Positions 22,150 through 34,377 of a DNA stretch of 64,000 bases are shown piece after piece; positions within the stretch are counted from its first letter, which is position 1; each line of letters starts with the position of its first letter. The position numbers and the translations under genes are program-made. The DNA comes from Cryptomeria japonica (lineage: Eukaryota > Streptophyta > Pinopsida > Cupressales > Cupressaceae). Below the pieces are notes generated by a model. The model saw only the letters and a program-made list of their open reading frames with translations. It ran no database searches and had not been told where the DNA came from. The stretch lies in NCBI RefSeq assembly GCF_030272615.1, contig NC_081410.1, forward strand, positions 284,951,957-285,015,956. Reading direction: 5' to 3'.

Positions 22150-23214
22150 TATAAGAATTTCATGAAGGACCTGCAGGAGGTCGCTTTGCAACAAGAACGA
22201 CAGCCTTAAAAATTATGAGAGTTGGTTATTATTGGCCTGAAATGTTTAAAGATTCTCACTCATGGGTAAAGAAATGTGAAAAATATTCATTTTTTTGCAG
22301 GCAAACAGAGGTTGGCAGCCTTGCCTTTGCAACCAATTGAAGTAGAGCAACCTTTTGCAAAGTGGGGGCTTGATTTTATAGGACCTATTAATCCACCTTC
22401 AAGTGCAGGTCATAAATGCATTCTTACAGTAATTGATTATTTCACAAAGTAGACAAAAGCAGTTCCATTGAAAGAAGCTAATGAGCCTTCTGTTCAGAAT
22501 TTCTATCAAGACTTAGTGTCTAGGTTTGGTACCCCAGAATCAATCATTTCTGATAATGCTTTAGCTTTCATTGGTCTTAGAGTTTTAGATTGGTCAGTTA
22601 AGGATAATATATATTTGAATACTTCATCCAATTATTACCCTCAGGGTAATGGACAAGCTGAATCAACTAACAAGAACTTGATCAACATCATTAAGAAGAC
22701 CATTGTTGAGAATCAAAGAACTTGGCATGAAAAGATCAAGTTAGCCTTTTGGGCTAACAGAATTACACCAAAGAGATCAATGGGTAACTCTCCTTATGTT
22801 TTAACTTATGGCAAAGAACCCAGGTTACCTATTTCAGTTGAATTGCCAACTTTGAATTATGTAAAAGATTTTGAATTACTTGAAGAACAACCAATGCAGA
22901 TTAGGCTTGCTCAGCTTATGGAGTTAGAATAAACTCATAGGGAAGCATACAAAAAATTAGAAATTCACCATGCTCAGATGAAGAGAACCTTTGATAGAAA
23001 AGCTATACCATGCATATTTAATCAAGGTGATCTTGTTTTCAAGTGGGATGAGTTAAAGAACAACCCTGGTAGGCATACTAAGTTTGATGCTATGTGGGAT
23101 GGTCTGTATGTTATCATAGAATGCAAACAACATAATGCTTTCCATCTTGCTAAATTGGATGGAGAGGTGTTTCCAATCCCTGTCAATGGGATTCACCTCA
23201 AACTATGCTATTGA
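22150..23214 (+). pseudogene. pol: integrase of gypsy element D
   Basis: The zinc domain begins with FHEGPAGGRF (about 22155), where the second His is Arg, and ends with KKCEKY, where the last Cys is Tyr, so zinc binding is probably lost. After a one-base shift near 22300 the core follows: Asp in GLDFIGPI (about 22369), Asp in SDNALAF (about 22550) and Glu in GQAESTNK (about 22658), so the DDE triad is kept. A stop lies near 22450. After a stop at about 22930 the C-terminal segment (22978-23214) has a GPY/F-like DAMWDGLYVI. It would insert cDNA into the genome if intact. Confidence 0.85.
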
Positions 23215-24128
23215 GTACTAACAGTTTGCATATGTACATAGTAGAATAGTTGCAGTTCTTTCTTTTCAACAGTTTGCAGTCTTAGCTATAAGCAAAGTTG
23301 TGGTAGTTTAAATTGATTAAGTGCTTTCAGGCACATCACAGTTGATTTTTCATTTAGTTTTGTTTCTTTTTCCCTTAAGTGCAGATAGCACAATGTGGAG
23401 GCTCAGCTATATGCAGAGCCTTTGTAGTTTCCTTTTCAGTTTTGTCTAGAATGTTGAGATGCAGTTCCAGATTTTGAGGAAACCAAAATTGACTCAATGC
23501 CCAATGGATATGCTAGGCTACTGGATTCTACTGTTTAGCAAGAAAACACCCCTGAGAGGTCGCCAAAAATTTTATCAAAATTTTGCACATGCCAATTTTG
23601 GTGCCCTAATGAAGCCTTGCATTCGTTCATTCTGAAAAGATCAAATCATGAACCAGGAAGAAATGCTCTGTTTTTTTTTATAACTTATTTGCTTCATGTG
23701 CAGATACAGGAAAGTAAGACATCATGTGGGTTAAAATGTGGCTCCCACGAGGGTTGAGCTCAGCATGTTGTAGATCAGAGAGATATTTTGCTCCATTGTA
23801 GGTGAAATGACATTGCTATTAAAACCTTGAGGCCAAAAGAAACTCAACGAAATGCAATCGACCTATGTAAATCTTTTACTTGGGTGCTAAAGAGGGTTTT
23901 AAAAGGCCTTAGAGTTTCCAAGCGGTTTCAGTCGCTAGGCAGGAAGACCTTTTATCCCACATTGGCCGCATAGAGGGATTTTATCACATTTAAATATAAG
24001 GCCACATATAACTATAGTGTCAAAACTTACAGGCTTTTGGCAAGAAGAGGTAGCTCGTGGCCTGGTGGACCCCGTGCACGCGCATCTCAAGGCATCCTAC
24101 TTTTGTGACCGGCTGGTGGGAGGAGGTT

Positions 24129-25110
24129 AAAGGTCGAGCAAGTTGAAGAAATATCAACGGTGATCGCAGAGATCAAATGATTGTCGCTATGTCACAATCA
24201 AAAGATGCACATCAGGTTATCACCGCGACTTGGCGACTGATGATGTGGCAGAACAAAGAGTATAAGACCAAGGACAGGTGGTAGTCCAGTGGCTGGTGAC
24301 ATGGCACAGATGGGCGATATTGAGAAGATCCTGGTCGCGGTGAGTCCTGAAAAGGTTTCATTGAAAGCTCAATTCCATCGACATCGAGTAGATCTTGGCC
24401 ACGATGAGTCTCGAAAGAGTTTCACTGAAGGCTCAGTTTCATCGACATAATAATATCGATGAAACCTTAGGTTTGATGAGATTGGTAAATGGTTCGTTGA
24501 GAGAGTAGTTTGGCTGAAAAAAGAGATCCGATAGAACAAGATGCGTGGCGACTGATGACGTGGCAGACAAATGGTGCCAAGGCAGATCTCCGGAGCCAAT
24601 CAAGCGGTGACACATGTATACACGCGGCACAAGAGAGAAGATCAACCAGTGCTAAAGATCGAGCAAGTTCAGGAAAGATCAACAGTAGTCCGAAGGATCT
24701 AAGGGCTATCGCTATACTGCCATAGAAAGAAGCTCATTGGTTATCATAGCGACAAAGCATGTGTAGAAAAGGAAAAGGGGAGGTGAGCGGCTAAGAGGTT
24801 AAAGATCGAACAATTTGAGGTTAGATCAATGGTCGTCACTATGGCGCAAGATAAAAATGCTCGCTGGCTATCTCATGCGACTTGGCGACTAATGATGTGG
24901 CCGTCCAGTTGGTCGTCCAGGTGGGCTCAGAACGAATGAGGATGCACCACATGGTAGAGAGAAGGCGAAGAACCGTGAGAAGACCAAGAGTAAAGATCGA
25001 GCAGTTGATCGCATCTAACGGTCGGGTGGACAGATCTGACGGTGGTCGCTAAGCCGCTAGGAAAAGTTGCTCGCCCAATTATCGATGCGACTTGGTGACA
25101 AGGTGGGTCC
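24129..25110 (+). repeat. degenerate direct repeats, about 110-130 bp units
   Basis: Four diverged copies begin near 24129, 24652, 24801 and 24991. Each has AAAGATCGAGCAAGTTGA-like sequence, then GATCAACGGTGGTCGC-like sequence, then a GGTTATC...GCGACTTGGCGACTGATGATGTGGC-like block. A partial fifth copy of the last block is near 24545. Spacing is irregular, with other sequence between copies 1 and 2. Confidence 0.7.
24327..24450 (+). repeat. 64-bp direct tandem repeat, two copies
   Basis: Copy 1 starts GATCCTGGTCGCGGTGAGTC at 24327. Copy 2 starts GATCTTGGCCACGATGAGTC at 24391. Both end with a CCATCGACAT / TCATCGACAT block. They differ mainly by transitions. Confidence 0.85.
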
Positions 25111-26572
25111 AAGTCCAGATGCAAGACAAAGTGGACTCGCGAGCAAATCAGAGGCTGACATGTGACAAAAGTCTACAGATGAGCAGATGTCTAAGTCAAC
25201 CTTGAACTTGAACTTCAAAATAGTTCAATGGTTCAAAGTTCATTGGTTCAACACTTCAAAGTGGTTCAATGGTTCAAAGTTCATTATCATCGCTCGTTCC
25301 CATGGGCTCAGGATGAAGAAAGTAAGCAAGCAAAGATAAAAACAAATGGTGGGGCCTGCTAGGAAGTAAACGAAAAAATTAAATGCAAGCGACCATGGTC
25401 AATGCAAGCAATCCAATGGCTGGCAACAATAAAAAAATTGCACAGTGGACTCAAAACTGGTTGTTTGAATAGTGAAAAGCCCGCCAAGCAAGGAGATGAA
25501 TTTCTGCATGAAAGATTAATGCAGATGCTTATTAATTGTCTGAATATGCAAGTGTTACATATAGTTGGAAAGCTCGCGAGACAGAGAGATGCATTTTTTC
25601 AACCATTTTTAACAAAAGTTTCAACACAGAGAGCAGTTGCCAAGGAATGCATACGTTTTTTTCAATGGGATTTCTTCTCCACACAGTGACAGTTCAATTT
25701 ATCATGCAACTTCCACATGGGGATAGCTATTTTTCGCATTTAGATATGCAGATATTTAAATGGGAGGATCAGTGGCAACTTTTGAGCAGAAAAGATTATT
25801 ATTTTACAGATTACGCATGATTTTTTATGCCATTTTTGGGGCAGATTCGCCCAAGGCTTTTCTCATGCAGTGATTTTAGGGTTTTTGAAGGAGATTCATC
25901 ATGATTTCTATATATTCCTTCTCTCCTTCTTTTTTCCCTCTGGTTCTTTTCTTTTTTGCATACATACTTTTGCAAAAAAGCATTATAGCTCAACAGTATT
26001 TGAGTTTTGTAATGACATCACTCCTTTATTTTTTCAATAATATAGCAGCAAATTTCCTTCTTGGTACTTCTTGTATTATCTAGTGAATGAATGATTTGAT
26101 GATTTCCTTTGATTTTTATCCTCTAAATTATCTCATTCAGCCAATTTGTGGTGCAAGGAGATACGTATTAGTTGTAGGTTCTATTTTGTGGTAGTTGATT
26201 TAAACTGCTTGAAGTTGTGAAAACTTGTTGTTTTCCTTCATGCATGCATTAAATTCATTCATTTCTAGGAAATATTTATGCATCTGCATGTTCAATTGAG
26301 TTGTGAAGCAATCAAGGTTATTTGTTGAAGGTTTTGTGAGTTAAGCAGGTTGCAGATCTTAGATAAGATATTTGGTGCATCATCTTCGTTAGAATAGATT
26401 TTCATTACATGCAAGTTGTCTATCCCTTTCTATCCCTTTTCTTATCAATAGTATTTACAAGAGATTCACCAAACAGGAAGCCGGCCTGATCTCCAGAGAT
26501 TCACCTTCACTTTGAGCAACCCACAGGCTCGAAGGCGTTTCCATGTTTCACAGGATCGCTTGTTTTCGAACT

Positions 26573-26689
26573 TAGCATCACAGGTGCAATCCTCAATGAC
26601 AACATTTTTTTTAGCATCACGGGTGCAATCCTTAGTGACAACAGTTTTTTTAGCATCATGGGTGCAATCCTCAGTGACAACATTACCCT
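26573..26689 (+). repeat. 39-bp tandem repeat, three copies
   Basis: Copies start at 26573, 26612 and 26651, each TAGCATCAYRGGTGCAATCC followed by TYARTGACAACA and a T-run in the first two. The exact 39-base period gives the illusion of a repetitive ORF on both strands. Confidence 0.9.
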
Positions 26690-26899
26690 CAAGTTATAAA
26701 GCCGCATGCTAAAAATTATGTTTAAGTAAAGACTTTAAGTTCCCCCATAGGATCATTATCAACCAAGAAAATGTGAAGCAAGATGGCAGGGAGTCACTTT
26801 TAGGATGCATTTTATATTGCCCTCATTACCCTGCATGGTTACCTCAACATGCAAATCTATCCTGTGGGGTAGTGGGATAAGGATATCATAGAGGGAGAT

Positions 26900-27440
26900 G
26901 TTATCTCGTAGCCCCTCACAACTCAATAAAAATTAAAAGTTAGATCGTGGGCTGGCGGGAGAGGCTAGTATGAAGGGAGAAAGTGGTTGTCCTTGCAGCC
27001 CCACAAGGAGGAAATAAAAGGCTAATTAGTAGCGTGGACTGGCAGGGCAAGAGTAAGAGATGAAAGGATCTACCCCTCGCATGAGTTCTAGTATGAAGAT
27101 ATAACCAAGCAGGATGGTCAGATATAAGAAATAGTGAAGGAGAAGCATTCCTTGCTATCCCACAATAAAAAATTGATTAGTGAAAGTGTCCTATGGGCTA
27201 GCAGGGTAAAATAAAAAAAGATGAAGTGTTGTCCACTACCCTGCAAGGGTAAAACACAGATGATAAAGGCAACGTGGGCTATCACAATAAAAGGTTAAAA
27301 CTAATGAAAAGCTCGTCCTCGTTGTCCCGTAAGGTAAAAATAAGGGGAATGATGACCTCGCGAGCTTGTGGGTATAATTATAACAAAGAAGGTGTTCCCC
27401 ACTATCCTGCAAGAGGAAATAAAAAAGAAAAAAAGTCGCG
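26900..27440 (+). repeat. about 82-bp degenerate tandem repeats ahead of ORF X1
   Basis: A C-rich block (GCCCCTCACAAC, GCCCCACAAGGAGG, TACCCCTCGCATG, TATCCCACAATAA, TACCCTGCAAGGG, GTCCCGTAAGG, TATCCTGCAAGAGG) recurs near 26911, 26998, 27071, 27155, 27237, 27324 and 27403, so about every 73-87 bp. Between them a GGGCTGGCRGGGTAAAA-like block also recurs. Some copies form small stems, such as TACCCT-GCA-AGGGTA at 27237. Confidence 0.7.
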
Positions 27441-27874
27441 AGGGATAACGGGGATGTATTAAGGAGGAGTGAATAAAATCAAAGGGGGATGATGACAAAA
27501 TTAAAGGGCACCACATCAGCAGACAAAGGGGGTCAAGAGGTGATCGTAGCCATCCATTTTTCGAATGAATTGTGGAGTTCAAATCTCAAGACCACCAACT
27601 TGCAATGCTTTTACAAAGGAAATTAATGGTGAAATCTCGCAAGAAATAAAACCAGATTTTGTTGTTCATTTGCACACCTTGCCATCAAGAGATTGAGCGA
27701 AGAGAATCACAGGCAACCAGAAGCAATTTTTAGTAGTTCAACTATGCCCAAAAGCTCTCATAGACCAAGTATTTGATAAAACCTACAACTTTGTGACTTT
27801 GTTAAAATATTAAGAGGTAGTCATAGGGTTTGTGAGTAGGAGAAAATTGTGATTTAGAGCCCTAGGAAGAAATT

Positions 27875-30800
27875 ATGGCACCAAAAAGAAAGGATACCAC
27901 CAACCCTACCATTGATAAGACTCCTAAGTAGGGAGTGACCTCAAAACCAAAGAAAAAGAGGTCTACCACCCTAAAATTACCCATGCAACCCCAATTGCAG
28001 TAATTCTTGCCCCTCTGCTAATTTCAAATGAACCAACTACTGAGCAAAACCCACCTGCCGAGGAAGAAACCTCTAAGCCAAAAAAAAGAGGGCCCCTTCT
28101 GTTAAAAATGACACACCCTCACCCCCAACTCAAACCCCACCAACTATCGAGAACCCTCCACCTGCTCAAGATGAACCACCTGTGTGAATCCCTACTATGT
28201 CAAATCCGACCAAGATTGTTGAAGCCTTGAGTGAAAAATTTGAGAAACAGTTGGAGGACAAAGAAAAGAAGAAAAGGGAGGTTAGGGGCCTCCAAGACTA
28301 GTTGGAGCTATTTAAGGTATCAACAATGTAGGATTCATTCAAGAATATTTTCTTTGATAAGAGTTCAAAGTGTTGAGATGCCATCACCACTGATAGAGGT
28401 TGGGAGATTTTCTATTACTTCTATGAGAATAGAGATAAGCCTACACCTATTTCAAATGCATGGACTTTGGACCTGACAAAACTGGTTGTTCCCAATGTTT
28501 TTGTAGAGCCTGCTCTCATAAGACATTTGGGGAGACATTATCACCTAGAGAGTATGACTATGAGTACCACCGAAGGAAGAATTCTAGTGGATGTAGCTAG
28601 GGGTACAATAATTACCTATTTTTATTTGAGTAGGAAAGTTCTAAAACAAATTAACCTAAAGAGGTTGGAATCAGAGTACAACATGAAAAAGGTAGTAATG
28701 AGGGATGAAGAAGTGCTCCACTTTAGAAAGAGATTATATAAAGGGGGAAAGAGCTATATACTGCAGATTGAAAAGGAACCTTTTGAATTAAAAATATTTG
28801 AGAGTTATTTTGTGAAGAGATACTATGCTTTGTGCTAGGTCCTAGGGATCGACTATGGGAAAACCAAAATGCCAGTGGAATTTATGATGATGGTAATGAA
28901 GATTTAACACCCACAATCTAATGAATTATATGATTTTTCTACCTGCATACAGGATAAGTTGCATGAGGGGTTAATAAATGAAAAAGATGATAAAACCCCA
29001 ATTGATTTAGATTTCATTCCCTCTTGTGCCATTTAATTCTCTTTCAAAACATAATAGATTGGGATGCATCCCTAAATATAAACATGTTTGACCCCAATGG
29101 AGGTGGTAAATGGCTAGTTCAAAGGTGGACCCAAATTTGGGACAAGGGGTCTCGATGGTCAAACTATATTACATTCTTTGATCAATTTGTTATGAAAGTA
29201 CTGGGATGGTGTGGATTAGAAATCACAAGGATTCCTATAGATATTATAAAGGTGCTAAGAATAAGAGATGTAAAACCAAAGAATATACAGTTTCTAGAGG
29301 GTGCATTCACCCATAATTTTGGTGATTTCTTCTTGTATTCAAATTGTATAGTCATCACGGTGTATGGATGCCCATAGGTTCCTCATAGATTGTAACTTTT
29401 TGTTTCCCAAAGATTAGCATTCATTGAGTTCATATGGAAATTAATGTGGACGGATAGGTGATGGATTAAGATAGAGAAAAAGGGAACTCATATGCCTAGA
29501 TGCACCGTATATGGAGATTTTGCCATACAGTGTGATACTATTGAGAAGGTTCAAGATTTTTTGAGAGATACATATCACCTCCAAAGTGGAAAGGCTCAAG
29601 AGTATGATCCAAAAGGTTATATTAATGAGATGAGGACATGTAAAATGAAAGTGAAGGGGATCTATCATAAGCATGATGAGTATGAAGATATGATCCGGAA
29701 TTGCTTCCCCAAGGATTCCCTACAAAGAAGGAAACAATGGGACATTCTCAATAGGATGGAGAAGGAAAAAATAAAAAGAGACCTTGAGTTTAAGGGATAT
29801 TGCTCTAATATACAGAATGATTTTGCAAGAATGTTGTGCAAACTAAGAAGTTTTGAAGAAATAGTTACTAAGGCACAAGCAGGGCAACCATCTGGCCAAG
29901 AACTTGAAGAAAGGCCAACATATGAGCCTCCAACAGTTGTACCAATTGATAATCAACCCTTCCCCAACAAGATCCATACGTTGGAAAAACCCCTTCAGAA
30001 CAAAGAGAATAGAGAAGGGGGCAATTTTATCTAATTTCATTGAGATTCTTGATGATGATGAGGATGATATAGGAGTTCTTCCACCTCCACCTCCCTGGTA
30101 AACATTTAAGGATTTTGATTTTGTAGAAGAGCCCATGGATGTTGATAAGACAATTGTCCCTAGCATAATTCCTGAAGAGGAAGTCAATGATGAGAGAATT
30201 CTTGCTGCGGCCCATTTTTTGGATGATGATGAATTCATCAAGACCCCCGAGTTCAAGAGTTTCTAGCTTCAAGCCAAGTTCAAAAATATGTTAGAAGAAG
30301 AAATGGCAAAGTTTGACAAGGATAATGTATATTGTACTCTCGATGAAGCCAGATAGATGATTAAGGCGAGTGGCATGATGTTGATCCTAGGATGGGATAT
30401 GCAAAGAATTTTTATATTAGATCAGGTCATGAAGCAAGATGACCCTATCTATGCCAAAGATTTTGGTGCTAATGGTACAAGATTCAACCCAAGCATAAAG
30501 GCACTAGCACAATTGGCAAAGGCTCCTAGTACTGAAAAGCCTAGATTGTTGTATGGGGTCGAGGAATGGGTAGGTGATGCAATAGTAAGAACACTAGTAG
30601 ACACATCATGAGTAGAAGCTGCAAAAATTTCATTGCATGCATCATTTTTTGCTAAGGCTGCTAAAGAGGAAGAGGAAAGGAAGCATGGTATACTAAAAAA
30701 GCAACATACAACCCCTTTTGCTAGTTTCAACCAATTATACATAGAAAATGCTAAGTTAAAAAGAAGACAGAAAAAAGGGTTGTTTTAGTTGTGACAAAGC

Positions 30801-31640
30801 AACAACCCCAATGACAACAAGCACAGGTTGGGCTAGGTGAGTCAGAAAAAATCTCTTCCTCCTTGATTCTTGATTTTGAAAGATTAAGATTCAAAAACAA
30901 GGCGTTGGCCACCATTATCAAGCATAGGGACAAAATGTTAGTGCAAGTAAAAGATGAGGGAGAGGACAAGTGCCTGACAATCAAAAAAGGTGCAATTTTG
31001 CATATGACCAATAAAATGTTGAATAAATTTGATGAGGTTCATGCCTTATATTCACATGTTTTTTAGGTCCACCAGCGATTGCAGAGCCTAATTACATTCT
31101 TTCAGTCATTGAAGGCCACGTGGCACCCTAGGGCCACCATTTTGAAGGAAGTATTTTTGGTGGTAAAAAACATGCCCTCTACTCCCCAAATTATTGGAGC
31201 AACTTGGAAAAATGATAATGTGATGATTAAAGAGATTCCCCAAGTAATGAATCAGGAATCAACATTGAAAGAGAGAATGACTTATTTTAGGGGCCTACAA
31301 AAGTAGGATACTCCCAAAATTTTGAATAAGGACAATCAAGTAAAAGATTTAGAAGAATGGAAGAATTATTTTGGAGAAGCGATAAACTCGGTATTGGACT
31401 AGCTGGTGTGGGGGACCCACTCAGAAGGATATATTTTTTTGATTGTCAATAGAATTTTTGAGATTGATTCTTTGTACTAGAAGTTTGTAGCTAAGGCAAC
31501 AGGTATTCTAGACAGTGAAACTATGGAAACTATGAATAAATTACAAGAAATAAGAGCTTTCAGTTGGCCCACCATTACACAAATAGATAGTTGGCACAAG
31601 GAGTACCGCACACTTGAGGAAGAGAAACCAAAAGAAGAGT
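27875..31640 (+). pseudogene. X1: large broken ORF of an unrecognised, retroelement-linked family
   Basis: Translation starts MAPKRKDTTNP and runs through basic, proline-rich N-terminal sequence into a folded-looking region (28440-29380), for example DLTKLVVPNVFVEPALIRHLG, a hydrophobic/aromatic stretch and LHEGLINEKD, then a charged middle (29490-30050). An acidic, proline-rich linker (30030-30110) and long helical segments (30350-31640) follow. More than fifteen stops or frameshifts interrupt it. N-terminal order and short matches (LHEGL..., ILVD/MLVR) suggest distant relation to X2 and X4. It sits between an about 82-bp repeat leader and a putative LTR. I recognise no catalytic domain. Confidence 0.6.
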
Positions 31641-31873
31641 AGCTCTCAATGCCAGAATTTTGTTTGCCACATTATTTTTGTAGGTTTCCTTTGTAGGTGT
31701 ACACTATTTGTCTCATATTCAACACGTAATAACTGAACTACATCACTTTCAGTGCCAAATTTTAAATTTTGGACAAGGACGGGAGATGCAATATGATGAC
31801 ACATTAGCCCCAGTCCCTTCAAGCTCACGACATCAATCCCAAGAATTTTTTATCTTAGTCACCTTCTCTCTCT

Positions 31874-34238
31874 TGTTGGAAGTGGATACACTCTGAGAGG
31901 GGGGGTGAATCAGAGTGAAGTGAATTTACACTCGAGGTTCGCAAATTTAAACTTGAAACAATATGAAGACCCTTTTTAACTCAACATAATTGAAATGAAT
32001 CTAAACTCAATATGTTATGTGAATGCAACTGAAACTTTTATACAAACTTTTATTGAATTTGAACATTCAAATGTGAAGTGAAATTGCAGAAAATAATGAC
32101 AAACTCTTAACCATAAGAATACTGAACATAAAATAGTTTTTGCATCAAAAATTATAAACTGAACTGAGTGATTTGAGCAAACTAAGTATCAGAGCTTGAC
32201 ACATTTAATGAACATATAAGGCTAAACAGAGAAAGACAAATGACACCATATAACACCAAGATTTCCTGAGTGGAAAAACCCTCATGGGTTATAAAAACCC
32301 ACTCGAACATGTCTTCTTTATTTAATCTCAAAACTTCAACTGTTTACAATGGTAGAGTCCAACTCAACACCTCTTTTCATGTCTTATCAGCAAAACACTG
32401 TACACTATCAAGGTTATGTAATTGCAATTGACTTCTTCAATTACACAATCTAATGACAGTATACATTAGGAAAATGTGCAATATAACTCATTTCAGAATA
32501 CAACTGAAATACTAATACTTTCATAAAACAACAAATACAAATATGGTTCTCAAGTTCTCACTGTCAAAACTGAAATCTTTGTTGCACTAACCAGAGATGA
32601 AAAATTCATATATGCATATACAGAGGTTTTTTGTTTTTACCACAAAAAATCTTTCAATGATGTTGTATATGTGTTTTTCCATCATCAACAAAATGCTTAA
32701 AGCGCTGTATATGCAGAGTAGATACTAACTACATGTTAAACCTGATTTCAATGATACATTCGAACTAGGGTTTCCATCAATCAGTTTCTTTTCAAACTGA
32801 AAACCCTCTTTTTTGTAACCAAACTGCTAGGGTTTCCATCCTTTTCAATCAAAGATTAGCTACAAATAAAAATACCAACTCAATCTAGAGTTTCATTTTT
32901 TACTTATGAAACAAATAATTTTGAGGAGAACAAGAGTTCGAAAAATAGTCTTTCAAAACTGATTATTCATTAACCAAAACTAACCCTGCAATGAAAACTT
33001 TTGGTTCTTTTCATTAAAGTAAAGCAGGGTAAAGAAAATGTTCATAACAACAACCTTTTTCACATTTTCTTTTCAACTTGCAGATTCACCTTCAGATAAA
33101 AACAAAACAATGCAAAGATGTTACCTTAATCATGGTGGTTCAAACTGAAAAACAAATCCCATGAAAATCTCAGTTACCTTGGCTTTCAGCTCGTGATGAG
33201 TCCAAAAACCGACTTGCCATCCATCATTGTCAAATATATTAGAAACCCATGACAATATTTAAGCCGGAATACATTGAATCTGAGACTATGTATGTACCAT
33301 GGCGGCTAGGGTTCGAGCAACATCGCATAAGCACGTTTGTTTTTACTTAAGCTTCCTTTCACTTCGAGACTAAAACCAAAACTAATGATTGTTTGAAGTC
33401 CGTGAAGCAAAATTTATCATTTTGAAGTCCATCATTAGCACCGACAATATGATTAACTCACCCAACTTTTCGTGTACATGTTGGTGTCCACGTGACATAT
33501 CAAGTGCCAAATTATATGTAAATCAACAACTGTCCAAGTCATCGTTTGCATTTCAAAGAATGATGTTGACCATTCAAATCTTTTACAATGTTGCTGCCAA
33601 AGTATATCGACAGTATGTCAATACCAATGCAATAATATAGAGCTCGACACCACAATATAGTCGGCCAAAATAACAAATGAAATACATTTAACAATGTAAT
33701 TAAAGCACGATGGTCGACTTAAATAGTTTATCACTTACTCTTAACACATATCAAAGAAGCTCGATGATATAATGAAATGTGTAACAATGAACCCCACTAC
33801 ATAGATAAGTATGAACAAAATAAGCTCAATTCAAATGAACATTGTGACCAAATACTGCTCTATACATATGAACAATGTGACTAGATCGTGGAAATAATGT
33901 GATCAATTTACACTTCAATATTAACCATCAATTACTGAAATAATCACCAAGTGAATGGATACAGAAAAGACATGTCATATGTAATGTGCTAAACTGAAAT
34001 AAGATATAGCTTCTCACATGTCATCACCTGGAAAACATATAATAAACAATGAACACATAATCCTCATGTTTGCACATGAAGTCCAAACACATCGGTATCA
34101 AATCTGAATATGCACAAGTTACAAAAACTGAAAGTAGATCATCATAACCATTTAATACCAAAGATCAATGCCCATACTGAATCCAATACCAATAGTTTGA
34201 CATCAAGGACAACATCACAAAGGGAAACCAACACAACA
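31874..34238 (-). mobile_element. solo copia LTR F, 2365 bp, TSD TCTCT
   Basis: The block starts TGTTGGAAGTGG and ends CACAACA, and is flanked by TCTCT on both sides (31869-31873 and 34239-34243). There is no internal coding region. On the - strand it carries the same copia LTR signatures as element A: TTCACCCCCCCTCTCAG near its end, and a CCACTCAGG / AACCCATGAGGG block (32261-32305). It arose by recombination between the LTRs of a full element. The TSD lies in a CT-rich tract, which weakens it slightly, but the terminal inverted repeats and motifs agree. Confidence 0.8.
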
Positions 34239-34368
34239 TCTCTCTCTCTCTTTTAAAGATGATTCTGCATTGTACTTGATAAAGATTCTTTTTGGCATAT
34301 TCTATTGTAAGACAATCAAATTTTGACATGTGTCCTATTGGCTTGAAGCTTGTTTTGCTCCTTTGTGC

Positions 34369-34377
34369 TATAAAAGG
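34369..34377 (+). promoter_or_regulatory. TATA box in putative LTR of the X1 element
   Basis: TATAAAAGG in GTGCTATAAAAGGGAAATC is a near-consensus plant TATA box, within the interval proposed as LTR. No ORF follows closely, which fits a retroelement promoter. Confidence 0.45.

Larger units (their letters stand above)
21150..23214 (+). mobile_element. gypsy element D, 3' half of pol
   Basis: The + strand frame begins in the middle of RT (VSLNPKKSIFVVHEGKLLGY) directly beside the LTR of element C, and continues through RNase H and integrase to a stop at 23214. The 5' half (LTR, gag, protease, N-terminal RT) is absent from the window. If C inserted here, the missing half should lie left of C's lost 3' end, but 5.9-10.1 kb does not contain it. 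A deletion on that side is implied. Confidence 0.8.
23215..26899 (+). other. noncoding DNA downstream of element D pol, repeat-bearing
   Basis: I can support no gene here. Immediately after integrase the sequence looks like a gypsy 3' untranslated region/LTR, with a CGCCAAAAATTTT block near 23560. It holds several repeat sets listed separately (24129-25110, 24327-24450, 26573-26689), and a GGTTCAATGGTTCAAAGTTCATT direct repeat (25218-25285). The LTR boundaries could not be fixed. Confidence 0.5.

Noticed and set aside
24369-25124. Small ORFs on both strands in GC-richer DNA
   Set aside because: The region is made of degenerate direct repeats in an untranslated or LTR context; no homology or consistent frame between repeat copies.
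26507-26712. Overlapping repetitive ORFs on both strands (LRIAPVMLKKML-type and its complement)
   Set aside because: They are a by-product of the 39-bp triplication: 39 is divisible by three, so all frames repeat. No start context or homology.
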